Assembly (NCBI GenBank): GCA_907164885.2
Contig: OU015493.1
Span: forward strand, 121,906,693-121,970,692
DNA: 64,000 nucleotides
From: Dolomedes plantarius
Lineage: Eukaryota > Arthropoda > Arachnida > Araneae > Dolomedidae
Direction of reading: 5' to 3'
A model generated the notes under the pieces. That model had not been told where the DNA came from. It was given only the letters and a program-made list of their open reading frames with translations, and did not search any database. Numbering within the stretch: position 1 is the stretch's first letter; each line of letters opens with the position of its first letter. Positions 21,140 through 32,957 of the stretch are shown here, one piece after another. The position numbers and the translations under genes are program-made.

Positions 21140-22821
21140 TTAAGGGAAATAGTAAATAATGATCCATTATTTTCTAGAGCGAACTAGTTACACAAAGTAT
21201 GGGTTTTTTATTGTACTCACAGTAAAAAGATCGGAAAATATTATTTTTTTAATTATACACAACAGATACTGCATAAGCATTTATAGTGACAACATTTTTT
21301 ATCATACAATGAAAACTTATTTACTTATCAAAACTAACTTAACAGTAATTAAATTCTATATTAAGGTTTCAGCATATTCACCAGTTATATGAAGTTTTCA
21401 TAGTGGAAATATTTTACTTCTGTGAACAATTTAAAAAATGATGGCTTTAGCTCAGACGTGTATCTTAATTTGCCATAACCACAAATATGTTGAATATGAG
21501 AAAAGTATTTCATAATTATAAAGAATTGAAACTAACAACATACACTATTAATACATTATTATAAAATAAAAAATTAATGCTTGATATACAATTTACTATA
21601 GATAAATTTGAACAAAAAATTATACATGACAGGTTACAGATATTTATAACATTATTTATTGATATTCAATTCAAAAGTAATATAAAATAAAATCTTAAAT
21701 TTAATAATAAATGTGATTTATAATTTTGACTGTTTTCTTAATTTTTTAACTTTAGCACAGAGTTGAGAATTTTTATTTTCTTGTTTGCATATAAAATGCA
21801 TGCGCGGAATTAGAAAATAGTTGACAACATTTTGAATTAAATTAATGTTATGTTGCTCATTGCAACCTATTTCTGGCATAAGTGGACCAGTATAGATTTC
21901 TTTTATCACTTAAAAAATTAATTTATTATTTAGTTTATTAAAATTTAGAGTTTTGATTATTGCAATTTTTAGAATATTAATTGCTTTTAAAAACAATTCT
22001 GAAGGATATAATAAAGAACCTTTACTTTATAAAAAAATTAATTTATTTTGATCAGTATTGCTGTTTATAATGGTAAGTTTTGAATGCATTGGTCACATTT
22101 AGAAAATCTACTGATCCTCCTAACAACATAACCAGCAACATAATTTATAATGAAATCTGGCCACTGGAACAATCAGGTGAAAAACATGTTGGCATATCTG
22201 TGCACAGAATAAATTTAAAAATTTGTAAAACAATTTTCTAAAACACGTGTCCATATAACTCAATGAAAAATGCGAACCAGTAGAACATGTTGTGCCATCT
22301 GCCGGTGAGCGACCATAATCGGTCCATTTTTCGAAGAATTCCCCATTGAAGCTTACGCTCCTTCCGTAGCTTCATGCCAGGCCTTATGGTTCCAGAGATA
22401 CAGTGGGGTTTTTTGTGTGTGTGTGTGTGGGGGGGGGGCTAAACCCCTTAAAATTTGAACTTTAAAAAAAAGATTTATTGGTGTGCACCTAGGGCTTAAG
22501 GGAAACCAACCAACCAAATTTCTGCTTCCCAGGCCTTATGGTTCTAGAGATACAGTGGGGTTTTTTGTGGGGGGAGCTAAACCCCTTAAAATTTGAACTT
22601 AAAAAAAAAATTAATGTGTGCACCTAAGGCTTAAGGGGAACCACCATACAAAATTTCAACTTCCCGGACCCTTTTGTTCAAGAGATACATTGGATGTATT
22701 TTAAAGGGGGAGGGGTTGAAGCCCCTTTTAACACCCTTAAAATTTGTAATTTTTTAGAAATATTTTTTAGTGGGCACGTAAGACTTAGGAGTAACCACCA
22801 TGCAAAATTTTAGCATCCTAA

Positions 22822-23007
22822 GGGCCTGTTCACATAGGAGTCCGTTGCGTAGCGTTAAGGAAAAGATGACGTTGAGACGAAAATAAACCAATCATAGGCC
22901 TCCAAACGATTAGCAATGAAATTTTTAACGCCTATGATTGGTTTATTTTCGTCTCAACGTCATCTTTTCCTTAACGCTACGCAACGGACTCCTATGTGAA
23001 CAGGCCC
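22822..23007. mobile_element. Harbinger-like palindromic MITE, copy 1
   Basis: GGGCCTGTTCACATAGGAGT at the left is exactly inverted at the right. The whole 186 bp is nearly a perfect palindrome (GTTGCGTAGCGTTAAGGAAA and its inverse, CCAATCATAGGC and its inverse). The flanking triplets are TAA and TTA. The second copy at 56203-56388 has a perfect TTA duplication, which suggests PIF/Harbinger. Confidence 0.85.
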
Positions 23008-23207
23008 TTAAGCTTCAAAACCTTTGCGTTTGTTTTAACATACTCATTTTGAATATTTTTCATGCATTTCTGTTTTGTCATTAGTACGCAATTTTTAATT
23101 AAAACTAAAATTATTTATAATCGAAATCTTGTTCTTCATCTGACACGTATTCCACACATTTGTAATTTTTAAACATGCTATTGCTGGAAATGTTTCCAAC
23201 TTCCAGT

Positions 23208-23320
23208 TAGAAAATAGGTTGCCACTGTGTTAGGTGTTGGCGGGCGGATATTGCGCCAAGGGTAATAAACTGCCAAGTTTTAGCTATAATACGTAAGTAC
23301 CAAAAAGGTAAATAAAGAAA
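23208..23320 (-). mobile_element. Solo terminus of the GGTACTTACG inverted-repeat family
   Basis: Contains TTAGCTATAATACGTAAGTA and AGAAAATAGGTTGCCAC, which match 15963-16075 in inverted orientation. Only one end is present. Confidence 0.6.
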
Positions 23321-26300
23321 AACTTTTTAAATGCACAATCAAAAACTATCATTCAATATTCTTCACAATTTAATTTCATGATATATTTATAACAAACGGA
23401 TACTTCAACGGGGTTGGGCTACTGTAGGTCGCTAGCTCCCCCCCCCCCCCCACACCTCCAGTATAAACAGAAAAATTTTGGCTATTCTCCATCATTTTTA
23501 TTTATTTCTTGATTAAAATCAGATATTTTAAAAAATACAAAAATAGTTGGTAGGGAAAACTGCAGTCTCAGAATAAATATGTACAAGTCTTATTTATTTT
23601 GCAGTATTTGTAAAATTTATATTATTAATATATTTTTCAAAGACAACATTATCTGAACTTTCCCTCTGAAAATTTAGAGATAAAAAGTATAAAAAATTTT
23701 CTATTCTGCATTTTCCCTTTTATCTGGAATAATTAGCAGCCAAATGTAGTCATTTGTGATGCAATCATATAGCCTGTGGAATGAATTCTTCTAGACAGCT
23801 AAGAAATGAACTTTCAGAACAAGATACCATTGTTGGAAATGTAATATTTACTATGAAAAATAAAACTAAATATAATTTAGAATTGAGTTGTCTAAGATAA
23901 TGATGTCAGTTTAAGAGTTGAAAGCTTTTCTGAAGCCAGTAAAAGTAGCTCTCGATAAAAAGAAAAAACACAGTCTTCTTTTTAAATACAATCTTCATAT
24001 GGAAAGAGCTATAAGAAAATTTTGAAACAATTCTGCTGAATATAAATAAAATGGAAAAGTTTCAAGACCAATTTAAGCAAGACCAACTGCAGTGCATTTT
24101 TCTGGTATTTTGATAGATGCATCAAAATAAATAAATAAATAAATAAAATAATCTTAAATATACAGATTGAAAAAAAATTGCTTCACAATATGTTCAAAGA
24201 AGAATGCTGAAGAATTGGATTTCTTTTATAGTTTGTTCAATAAATTTCAAGCTAAAAATGGCCCTACTTTGAAGAATTTTGTTTTTTGAAGAAGTGTTAA
24301 TGAAGCCCAATTAGACATTGGTGGCAGTCACAAAGATATATATATTCTTCAAAATTATGGGGATATTTCTCCATTGTTTTGAACAACTGTTCACTCATTA
24401 TCTTATGCACAGTTAGTCTTTCAAATTTGACATATGGTTCACTTTAAGCTAAAAAATTGATTACAGGTAGAAAAAAAGTAGGCTGTTTCAGTTCACAAAC
24501 AACTTAATGCAGGAGCTGAGACTTATCATGATGTATTTTATTTGGAAAAAAATAGTCTCAAAAAAAAGCAAGTGATTTTCACTTTGGCATGGCTTTCACA
24601 CTTCTTATGAAAGGCAGTTTTTAAAAATTTATAGGGATTTTAAAAATTTAAAAGTAATAAAAATCAACTTTTCAATCCCGATTTAACTCCAAATGAGCAC
24701 TTGCCACTTGATCTTTCAATTTTTAGTTGGTGGAACACTTGTTTTTAGAATTATTTAATGCTTTCCAATCAAACTAAATTGTCCTCAAGCTTTTAGCATC
24801 TTCTTTACAGCTGTATAAAATACAGCTTTCAAATTTTGGCAGTGATGTCTGCATATTTTCATTGGCATTACTGACAGATGAGCCTGATTCTCCCAGATGG
24901 CTGAAAAGTTCCCTTTTTAACAACATGCCAAAGAGACATCCAATTCATCTTAGCTCTTTGTGAGTACAGTTTAAACATTTGAAACAGAAAAGTTCTCTTT
25001 TAGTACTCCTTGGGCTTTCTTTTAATCTTTCTGCTAACTCTTGGTTAAAAGACACATGGGCTTTAAAAAAGCTCAATCTTTTTTGCATTAATCTTCTTTG
25101 CAGATTTATACCTCATTTTATAATATATTACAGACAGTTTGAAGTTATTAACAAACTGCCATAACTTGGAAACTTGTTTCTATGAATTTTACATATGATT
25201 TATATTATAATTTACAAAATCAACAAAGGAAGAAATGAAAAACCTCAAATAAATTAAATATAAAATTAGCAAGTAAGAAATATATAAATTATATGGATAA
25301 AATTAAAAAGAACACTTACATTTACTGAACTTGCACAAAATTAACACTGTTTCATTTATTTCTGAACTTGTTACAAATTTTAAAATCTCATTCTCAGTTT
25401 TTCTCAGAAAATCTAGAGGTCAATATGAACTCAAGATTTTCAGGTAGAGTGTAAACTCTAAATAATGAAATATTTTGCTGAGGGTAGAGGAGATACCAGG
25501 AGAAAGGCTCAACTAATACTACTTAACTAGTTTTTAATTCTACTCATATCATACCATGTGTCAAAGTAATCACATATCATATAAATAATTATAATATATA
25601 AAAAATTAGCTTTTATTTAAAAAAAAAGCCCTTCTACTTGATCATGAGCCAAGTATTCCATTAAATACAATATCAGATTATTAAAATTTACACAACAACG
25701 AATTCTGATGTCATAAAAATTACTTGTCATAATGAATTTTTCCATGTCTGAGCTCATATCAAAAGTGCTAATACTTCAAAACTAAAATCTCAGTATAATG
25801 CTTTTTATCTATTTGTTAAGAAAATAATCAGCTAGATATAATGTATTAAATACCTTCACTATTCCTAAAAAATTTGGGATTTCTAGGTTTCATTTATAGT
25901 TCAAATATTTTGTAGTCCATGATGCCAGCAGGGCCAAATATGGGGAATCATTAGTGAGTTTGGAAAATTATATTACCAAACCACATGCAAAGGAAATTAT
26001 TCAAATATTCTTATTAAATTCTTCAAGCAGTAACTATTTTTTGAAAAGGGAAGACTCATGTAGTTAAATACCAGAAAAAGTTAAACTCCATTGGACAGCC
26101 ATAGGTGGCATCTTGTAATACATAATATTAAGAGCAAATTTGAAAGATTGCCATGACATTTTGGTGATATAAATATGTAGAGTTATGATATTAACATTAA
26201 AGCAATTTTCTTTCTATCAAATGCCATATTCTTAGAAAGGTCTGTCCTGACATTCAATATTTAAATATTAAAAAGGAGTTGTCTTCATAATTAATATAAT

Positions 26301-26387
26301 TCCTATATAAAAGAGAGACGAGCACTTTAAGCATTAACAAAAAACAATCTTCATATAACTATGTATTCAATTTTAAAAAAAACTTAC
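23321..26387. other. sws intron 3, proximal part: no recognised element
   Basis: AT-rich with a C run at 23437-23450 and an (AAAT)n tract near 24125-24150. Some stretches (24000-25200) are less repetitive and might be a very old transposon body, but I could not tie any frame to a family. Confidence 0.4.
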
Positions 26388-26479
26388 CTTTCTCAACATC
26401 TTTCGTCCGTAAAACATAACTTTATCTCTCTTTCTGAAACGAGGACGTGTACCCATCATTTTAGCTGTAACTGTACCAA
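26388..26479 (-). CDS. sws: sws/PNPLA6-7 (neuropathy target esterase), coding exon 3
   Basis: Minus-strand acceptor TTTTCCTGTAG, 92 coding bases, donor GTAAGT. With the last base of exon 2 it reads VGTVTAKMMGTRPRF then RKRDKVMFYGRKMLRK. This is the most conserved part of the N-terminal region of neuropathy target esterases, just after the membrane anchor (family knowledge), and it makes the identification of the gene. The exon ends on a complete codon. The protein hydrolyses phosphatidylcholine and lysophospholipids at the ER membrane. The catalytic patatin domain is not in this window. Confidence 0.88.
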
Positions 26480-28369
26480 CTACAGGAAAAGAATGAAGTA
26501 ATTATTTATTCATGTGTAAAAATATGAATGTATTTATTATTATTAAACATTTAATCCCTTTTTTTATATCATGAAATCATTTTTTATTTTATTTAATGGA
26601 AGATAAGCAAATTTAAAGTTTCAAAATTTGCTAAATAGCATACAAAATAACTGGAACACACAGCTTTTTAATATCCATAATAGAAACTAAGAGTGGTTAC
26701 TAGTTCTGAACTGATTAATATGGTAATTCGTCAGGTTTAGGGACATTAGGTAATTACCTCCATAGTAGGGTTTCTGAAAACCCAGACTTTTTGAAAACTG
26801 CAGTTTTCAGTTCCTAATTTTCTAAAAACTGCAGTTTTTATGGTTATTTGGAGTTTCCAAGAAAAATAGAAAAATACAATAGGTTGTTGATATACAGTTT
26901 TATTACATGTTTTTGAATTCAAATAAAATAAATTTATTAAAAAAATACATAAAAGAGCAATAATTAATATTTTCACTTTTTCTTCAAATAATGGAACTTC
27001 AAAAATACTTATGCAGGTAATGAATCATCTGATAGTTGTGAATGTATTCTTGTACAAATATTGGATGCGATGTAAAAATGCTTGTTCACGTTCTGTAGAT
27101 GTCGGCTTTATACTTTTAATTGCATTAGATAAAAAAATATATTTTGTTTTATTGCACGTCCTTTTGTATAATACAAACTCTTGCTATAAAAGATCAAAAT
27201 TATCTTCAATGTCTGGCTCCATTACTGCTTGGACAATAGAAAAATTTAATTCTCCTCTTAGCGTAAGATTGCAATACTCTGTATTGCTAGACACAGGCTC
27301 TTCATTTGGCAGATTATTACTATTTCATTGATGATAGGCACATGAACAGGATACAATCTTTTAGACAAAAAGATTGTGTCTTCTTTAATTCAACATGGAT
27401 TTTGAAAGCTGTTGATTTGTATATGAAGATGTTTTCCTAAAAATTGTAGATTTGTATTTTTTTTTGTATTTCTATTCTTGTTTTAATTGTTGACAGAAAT
27501 TTTCTACTTATGACATTATTTAGTTGTTCCAATTTCTTGAATAAAAAAAGAAATTGCACCTTCAGTGTTATAAGAGTGGCATCTGATTTACTTAATACTT
27601 CAACAGTTAATTTACGTTGCTATTGTTTCCATTTTGTCGTTAAACTTCATTTTTTGTAATAATATGTTAAGAAATATGTTAAATGCACATTACATAATTT
27701 CTATGCATCTATATTTTTACATAATTTATAAATTTATACTGATACATCTATATGTTATGTCTAAATATCAGGATAATGTCTGATGAAAACATTCAATACT
27801 TTTTATTTCTTTGATTTATAGATGAATTTTATCATTTAATTTAACATTAAAGGTGTAGAGAAATAACAAATAAACTTAAGAGAGCAAAATTTGGGATTCC
27901 TAGAAAAACAAAAAATTGTATAAACAAAATGCCAAGCATAAGCTTTAGTTTGAGCTTTAATACTTCATTTTAATAACTTTTAGAGATTTGCTCTAACAAA
28001 AAGTTATCCAAAAAAACCAAACCAATTTTCTATGGTTTTTGATTTCGGTAACTGGAGTTCAAAACTGCGATTTTCGGTTTTGGTTAAAACCAAATCCCTA
28101 CTCCATAGACAATTCACTTTACAAATGCATCCACACAGACAATCACAACAAATGCTCTTTGGTCTGATGAACTATATAAATTAGTTCAAAACTAGTCCTC
28201 ATTCTTAGTTTTTATTGCGGATATTAAAAGGCAGTCTGTTCTTGTTATAACTTTTCAATAAGTTTCTTATAAGTATTATATTTAAAAAATTTCTCCTTCC
28301 TTAAAGTAAGTATAACACAACTTCTTTGTCATTTGTAAAAAAATTTCTATTGCAGAAACCTGTGGACAA
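26480..28369. other. sws intron 2, part: no recognised element
   Basis: AT-rich. TGAAAACTGCAGTTTT-like inverted motifs near 26790-26840. No family recognised. Confidence 0.4.
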
Positions 28370-28757
28370 AGTCCATAGATATACAGAAAAAAAAGGGAAA
28401 AATACAAAACTGCAAAGGAGAACAAAATGGTAAATACATAAACAAGAAAAGCAACTAAGATAAAATTCTCATCTGATCATGTGTCTCCCAATAATGTCTA
28501 TACAAAGAACGTCAAGTTAAGGCAGAGCAGGACATGATGTGCTTACCATCCATGTTGTCAGAACTGTAAAGAGTGCATACAGGATTAGAAAAGATTTTCA
28601 TTCTATTTAAATACACAGTCAGACAGTCATGTTCCGTTGCAATCTTTAAAGAAGCAACTGCAATTTCCCGTGGGCCATCAGGAAGGCCATTTAGGGTCTT
28701 CCTGCAGATTTTATTTTGAATACAGTTTTGCAGTTCAAAAATAAAAGAATCCTTCAT
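28370..28757 (-). pseudogene. Non-LTR retrotransposon (LINE) C-terminal remnant
   Basis: The minus-strand frame contains LPDGPREIAVASLKIATEHD, then LTVYLNR and NMDGKHIMSCSAL. This resembles the C-terminal zinc-finger-like end of arthropod LINE ORF2 proteins (a helix rich in RLATGHD-type sequence, then C..C, H, C). Here the second Cys is lost (CTLY). It sits in sws intron 2 on the same strand as sws but does not belong to it. The match is from memory of the pattern and is moderate. Confidence 0.5.
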
Positions 28758-29187
28758 TTTCTGCTCTATAATCTAACATGCACTTTTAAAAGGAATTTTA
28801 TTGGGAGCACAGAGGGATATAAAGGTTCCCTTTTTTACCATTGCATATGGTCTTTGTCATTAAATATGGTAATAATGATGACTCAAAGAGTAAGAGTATG
28901 ACCTTAATAATACTACAGGTTGCCTCTGAGCTGTTATAAGAACATACAGTAATTCCGAGAAGAAACACAGCATGTAAGAAAGCAACATTAAAAAAAGAAA
29001 AATACTGAAATTTTCCTGAAAAAAAAAAAGGACTTAAATGCTATCTTTGAGAATAATTATATATCATCTGACAGAAATACACTTAATGAAGCTGAATTAC
29101 ATAAATTAAACAAAAATATTACTGTAGAAAGGTAAAAGGGGAAAAATATATATCTCAGACTATATATCTATCTGTAGTGACTATATC

Positions 29188-29257
29188 CAGTGGTCAAATT
29201 CAGCTGGTTCATCCTGGTTATATAGAACCGATATGAACCGGCTGAAGCCCACCACTG
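29188..29257. mobile_element. Tiny palindromic hAT-like MITE
   Basis: CAGTGGTCAAATTCAGCTGG and, inverted, CAGTGGTGGGCTTCAGCCGG bracket 70 bp. These are ends of a common hAT nonautonomous type. The flanking octamers do not match. Confidence 0.55.
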
Positions 29258-29402
29258 ATTAGGACATAGAACCTGTGTTTAATTTATTTGAATCCCACTA
29301 CTGTCTATATCTGTATCTATATATATAAAAACATACACACATATATATATAATAACAGTAATGAAACACATGACGAAAAACCAAGTCATGTGTGGCTTAG
29401 AT

Positions 29403-30193
29403 CAGAGCTCCGCAACCTTTTATCTTCCACGGCATAAGAACTTTTTTTCGATAATTCCGCGGCACACCACAAGAAAAAGCTTGCAAATATATAAATTACA
29501 ATAAATACTTATATGTTTTTATTAGATAAAAAAACACAACAAAATAACTCTATATATCAAGATAATTATAATCATTTAAGTTTTATATAAATCATTTTGA
29601 ACTGTACACAAATATAAGAACAAAAATATAAAATTATAGTTTACAAGTAAAAAAAAATTCTCTTTAAATTTTTATATTAAAATTTGTTTTTTGGTCTTTA
29701 CTTAAGCCTAATAAATCAAAGTTAATTTAATCATAACTAATTTATGAATGAGATATTTGAGATTGCTTTGATAAATATGCGTTTTATATTTGGCTCTATA
29801 ATAGAAAGAGCTACAGTTCATGGTCAAGGCCCTTTAAATATGATCGTTTGTCATTATAAATTAGAACCAGTGTCGAAAAACTTTCTTCGCATAAGTATGT
29901 CGTAGAAAATGGGAGCAAAATTGCAATGGCCTTGTCAGAAATTTGTGGATATTCTTTCTTAACTGAAATCCAGAAATATAATGCTCGAGCATACATACAA
30001 TGTATGGCTAACAACATGTTTGTTTTGTGTATAATTTCGACCCAGAAAAATTACATATTAACAAAAAGTTACAGGAATATTTTATTTAGAAATTTTTTTT
30101 TTAATGCGGTAGTTAATTTTTTTATTATCATAATCTATAAAATCACCGCGGCACAGTCAAGATCACCTCGTGGCACACTAGTGTGCCATTGAA
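29403..30193 (-). mobile_element. hAT element remnant with transposase fragment
   Basis: CAGAGCTCCGCAACCTTTTA with CCACGGCATAAG at the left, and GCGGCACAG..GTGGCACACTAGTGTGCC near the right, are hAT subterminal motifs. Between them lies the end of a hAT transposase frame on the minus strand. No target duplication remains at the right. Confidence 0.65.
29811..30017 (-). pseudogene. hAT transposase, C-terminal dimerisation domain fragment
   Basis: The frame reads FWISVKKEYPQISDKAIAIL then LLPFSTTYLCEESFSTLV, ending close to RSYLKGLDHEL. This is the hAT C-terminal dimerisation motif as seen in ZBED5/SCAND3-type proteins (PFSTTYLCE..FS.L). Everything upstream is lost or unreadable. It lies in sws intron 2. 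Confidence 0.75.
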
Positions 30194-30673
30194 GGCCAAG
30201 CAATGCCCAGGTTTCAGCCAATGGAAGTATCAGGTAATACATCTGGAAATATACTGGAATATAGACATACCCGATGGTTAGTTGATTTAATCAAATATTA
30301 AAAAAACAAAAATCACCTCAGTAAGCACAGCATATGTCTAACTTTGGATTTCAAAATACGCACACTACAGTATTTTATTAATATATTACAGTAATAAAAA
30401 ATAAGAATATTTTAAAACAATTATCCCCCCCCCCCAAAAAAAAAAAAAACAACAACCTATAAACCATAAACATATTCATAGATGTTATGATTCAACTGGT
30501 ATATTCTATTAACTTTACAAAGATTAGTTTTATAAAAATGCTAGAACACAATACAAGTTAAGAGATTTTTAGACTGTTTGCAAGCATAATCCTACCAAAT
30601 AAGCAATCAAGTAAAATATGGCCATGCATATACAAGGTAAAAATGAAATCACATATGATATTGCTATTTTTCA
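30194..30673. other. Intronic stretch with C and A runs
   Basis: No gene. A C run followed by an A run at 30424-30450. Confidence 0.4.
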
Positions 30674-30985
30674 TAATACTGCTATGGTAATTTATGTATT
30701 AAGCATAACCTTCAGGTGATTTACATAAATATATTAGAAGATCCAAATACTAAAGATTCAACAAATTTTCATAATTCTGCTATGGTAAGTTATCTATTAA
30801 ACATAACCTTGGAGTGATTTATATAAATAAACTAGAAGATCCAAAATACTAAAGATTCAGCAAATTTCCATAATTTTCATAATTCTGCTATGGTAAGGTA
30901 TCTACTAAGCATCACCTTTGAGTAATTTACACAAATATACTAGAGGATCCATGTACTAAAGATTCAACAAATTTAAAAATGAGTA
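30674..30985. repeat. Three tandem copies of an about 100-bp unit
   Basis: Each copy carries ATAATWCTGCTATGGTAA, CATAACCTT or a variant, AGAAGATCCAAATACTAAAG and ATTCAACAAATTT. Copies begin near 30675, 30773 and 30880. The array is about 200 bp from sws exon 2 (on its intron 2 side). Confidence 0.75.
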
Positions 30986-31188
30986 TGAAAAGAGTAGTTA
31001 CACCTAATTTTCATTCTGAACACCTCAAAATCCAGATAAAAATAACTTCATAAAAAACATACATTGTGAAGTTAAGAAAGTTATAAACTTACAATTTTTT
31101 TCTTTTTGTATGCACATAAACAACGTATGAATGAAATAAAAGCAATTACAACAATAATACTAATACAAAATAGCAAATATAATAATAC

Positions 31189-31276
31189 CAAGGGTATCTC
31201 CAGTCTTGAACTTTCGAATACAGTAGATAGCTATTCCTCCCAAAACAGATGTTAAAAAGATGCACAAAACAGTAGT
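31189..31276 (-). CDS. sws: sws/PNPLA6-7 (neuropathy target esterase), coding exon 2
   Basis: Minus-strand acceptor ..TTTTGTCTTAG, 88 coding bases, donor GTATTA. It encodes a hydrophobic helix (TTVLCIFLTSVLGGIAIYCI) then RKFKTGDTL, and leaves one base for exon 3. The helix is the predicted N-terminal ER membrane anchor of the esterase, with the basic side facing the following cytosolic region. Phase and protein context fit both neighbouring exons. The TTGG repeat at the junction makes the exact last base slightly ambiguous, but only this choice keeps the frame. Confidence 0.82.
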
Positions 31277-31775
31277 CTAAGACAAAATAAAGGGCAAAAT
31301 ATTAATTTATATTCTGACTATATAAATAAAAGTAAATGTTAAGAGTAATTGTAATTTAGTGCGTAACCTCTATATTTCTATTTTAACAAATACAGAGTAT
31401 ATACAGATCAACAGCATATATTTCAGCAAAGTATCGTAATTTAAAGATAATTTCATAAAATTATTAGAATTATATTATCTATGTGTTTACGGTATATACT
31501 CGATCGATATGACTAATAAAAAATTAATGAATTCTGATAAATATGAATGTATTTTTACAAAGAAGTCTAGTGATTTACTTCGAGATTAAAGAAATGATAT
31601 GTTTAATTTAGAAAACAATGGTCGTGGAAATTTTCCTAACATTAGACTGCATTTAAAAATGCGTCATTTAATATTGGGGAGAAAGAAACGACACAAAATT
31701 TATCCCAAACTTCGCTAATTTCGTCGATAAAGTCGTGAACAAAATTTTATTTAAATAAACAATAAATTCACTTAC

Positions 31776-31877
31776 TAATGATGGTGCAGATATATCTGTC
31801 AGGATCAACATCCATGATTCATTAAAATTTAAATTTAAAAAATCTAAAATCGAATTAAACATTTCTAAACTACTCAT
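31776..31877 (-). CDS. sws: sws/PNPLA6-7 (neuropathy target esterase), first coding exon
   Basis: ATG at 31877 begins MSSLEMFNSILDFLNLNFNE; the exon ends at donor GTAAGT after 34 codons. The open frame runs on into the intron, so frame length alone would mislead. NESWMLILTDIS precedes the anchor helix of exon 2, as expected of a short lumenal N-terminus. No promoter element was clear upstream. The 5' UTR probably lies in 31878-32050 and could contain a further splice. Confidence 0.75.
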
Positions 31878-32957
31878 AGTTTCAACTTCCAGTTAATTCG
31901 CAGTACCGTTTCATCATAGCGAATGAGTAACCTTCCCTGAGCGAGATATCCACAAACATGTAAACAAACACGAGTTACGTGCTTTTAATTCTCAAACTAA
32001 AGAGTTAGTGTGATTGGAGAAAGAAATCGAACGTCACATGTTTCATAAAAGGAGCCATATTCACTTTCAAATACTTAAGTATTTTACAAATTAAATTGCA
32101 AAAAAATTAAAAAGTTGATACATTTATAAGTTTGCATTTTCAAAAATTTGCAGTAACTTTGAACTTAATATACAGTAGAATTCGAACATTCTGATTTGCT
32201 TTAGAAGATATAAAATTTTGCGAAACAACCACAGTGAGTCTCGCAGGCACACAGTAGACATCAATCATTATTCAGGTTTTCTCGTTTGTTGCGATGCATT
32301 TTCTTTTAGACAAATAACGATTAAAGAAAAGGAAAATCATTAAAGATATCTTATAGAATATTTTTATTCTTCTGTTATTATCTGATGGAACAGATGGAAA
32401 AGAGTCCATCTGCTATTCTCCCAAAATATTGTATGTGTTTTTCAAACCGTCTTTTGAAGCCAAATGTGCCCATTGCGCTTAAAATTTTTCATTTTTTTTT
32501 CTCAATTGGGACGTCACGCATCATGCATTGGTTCCTGTTTCTGGGAAATTTTTATCTTAGGTTGATATCACACTCGCGGACATTTTCCTGGACAACAGTC
32601 CTGGGAAAACGCGACCAGCTGCAAAAGGGAAAATTTCCGGTGTGATAGATAGTCTTCATGGTTTTACTCAAGGGACTTTATCGGATAGGATGGACTAAAT
32701 CCTGGTAAAAATCCTGTAAAACACTTATCGACCAACAGCGTGCACGCGAGGTTAAACACGCCACACCAATTTTGGTACTTATTTTTTTTTTCAGATTCAT
32801 TTCAAATGCACAGTAAACATGGCGGACTCTAAAAACACTCTCCATCAGAGTGAGGCGGCCATCTTGGAGACCTTTGGAGAACAGAACTAAATGGAGACTA
32901 TGGAAACCCTATAGAGTATATGGAACTAAATGGAAACCCTATGGAGATTAACATGAC
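31878..32957. other. Region upstream of sws
   Basis: This should hold the sws 5' UTR and promoter (transcription leftwards). I see no convincing TATA or initiator. Near 32564-32649 is a weak short inverted repeat (TATCACAC ends). GGAAACCCTAT-type repeats near 32890-32950 are purine-rich. Confidence 0.4.

Larger units (their letters stand above)
19378..22376. mobile_element. 3-kb element with TIRs and 8-bp target duplication
   Basis: The left end is CATGAAGCTACAGAAGGAG. The right end inverted is CATGAAGCTACGGAAGGAGC. Similarity continues inward more weakly through CCGATT..GGTCGC..GATGGC blocks for about 80 bp. CCAGGCCT (19370-19377 and 22377-22384) flanks both ends, and removing the element restores the tandem-repeat unit. 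No transposase is recognisable. Two TTAA-flanked elements lie inside. The superfamily is unknown; the 8-bp duplication would fit hAT, P or Mutator-like types. Confidence 0.8.
18658..23040. repeat. Tandem array of about 135-160-bp units, interrupted by two insertions
   Basis: Each unit contains CCTTAAAATTTGAACTTAAA, then TTATTGGTGTGCACCTAGGG, then AACCAACCAA, then CAGCTTCCCAGGCCTTATGG, then TTCCAGAGATACAGTGGG and a T/G-rich tract. T/G tracts near 18790, 18970, 19105, 19265, 22410, 22560 and 22700 mark about seven clear units, with diverged units at each end. The array is broken by the 3-kb element 19378-22376 and, in the last unit, by the MITE at 22822-23007. Confidence 0.85.
5691..31877 (-). 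other. sws: Span of the sws (PNPLA6/7) gene seen in this window
   Basis: Four exons with matched phases encode about 115 N-terminal residues of a neuropathy target esterase, an ER-membrane phospholipase B/lysophospholipase with cyclic-nucleotide-binding and patatin domains further on (family knowledge; those domains are outside this window). The introns are about 0.5, 4.7 and 20.6 kb. The 20.6-kb intron between exons 3 and 4 holds most of the mobile elements described here. Spliced cDNA would settle whether a further small exon lies inside it. Confidence 0.75.

Noticed and set aside
18658..22835. Regular repeats as a CRISPR-like array
   Set aside because: The units are 135-160 bp, diverged, without unique spacers, and the DNA is eukaryotic. 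It is a tandem repeat with insertions.
28512..28757. Minus-strand frame in the sws intron as an extra sws exon
   Set aside because: Exons 2 and 3 already join in phase without it, and its text resembles a LINE C-terminus rather than an esterase.
32564..32649. Small MITE upstream of sws (TATCACAC ends)
   Set aside because: The inverted repeat is about 8 bp plus a loose A/T stretch, with no target duplication.
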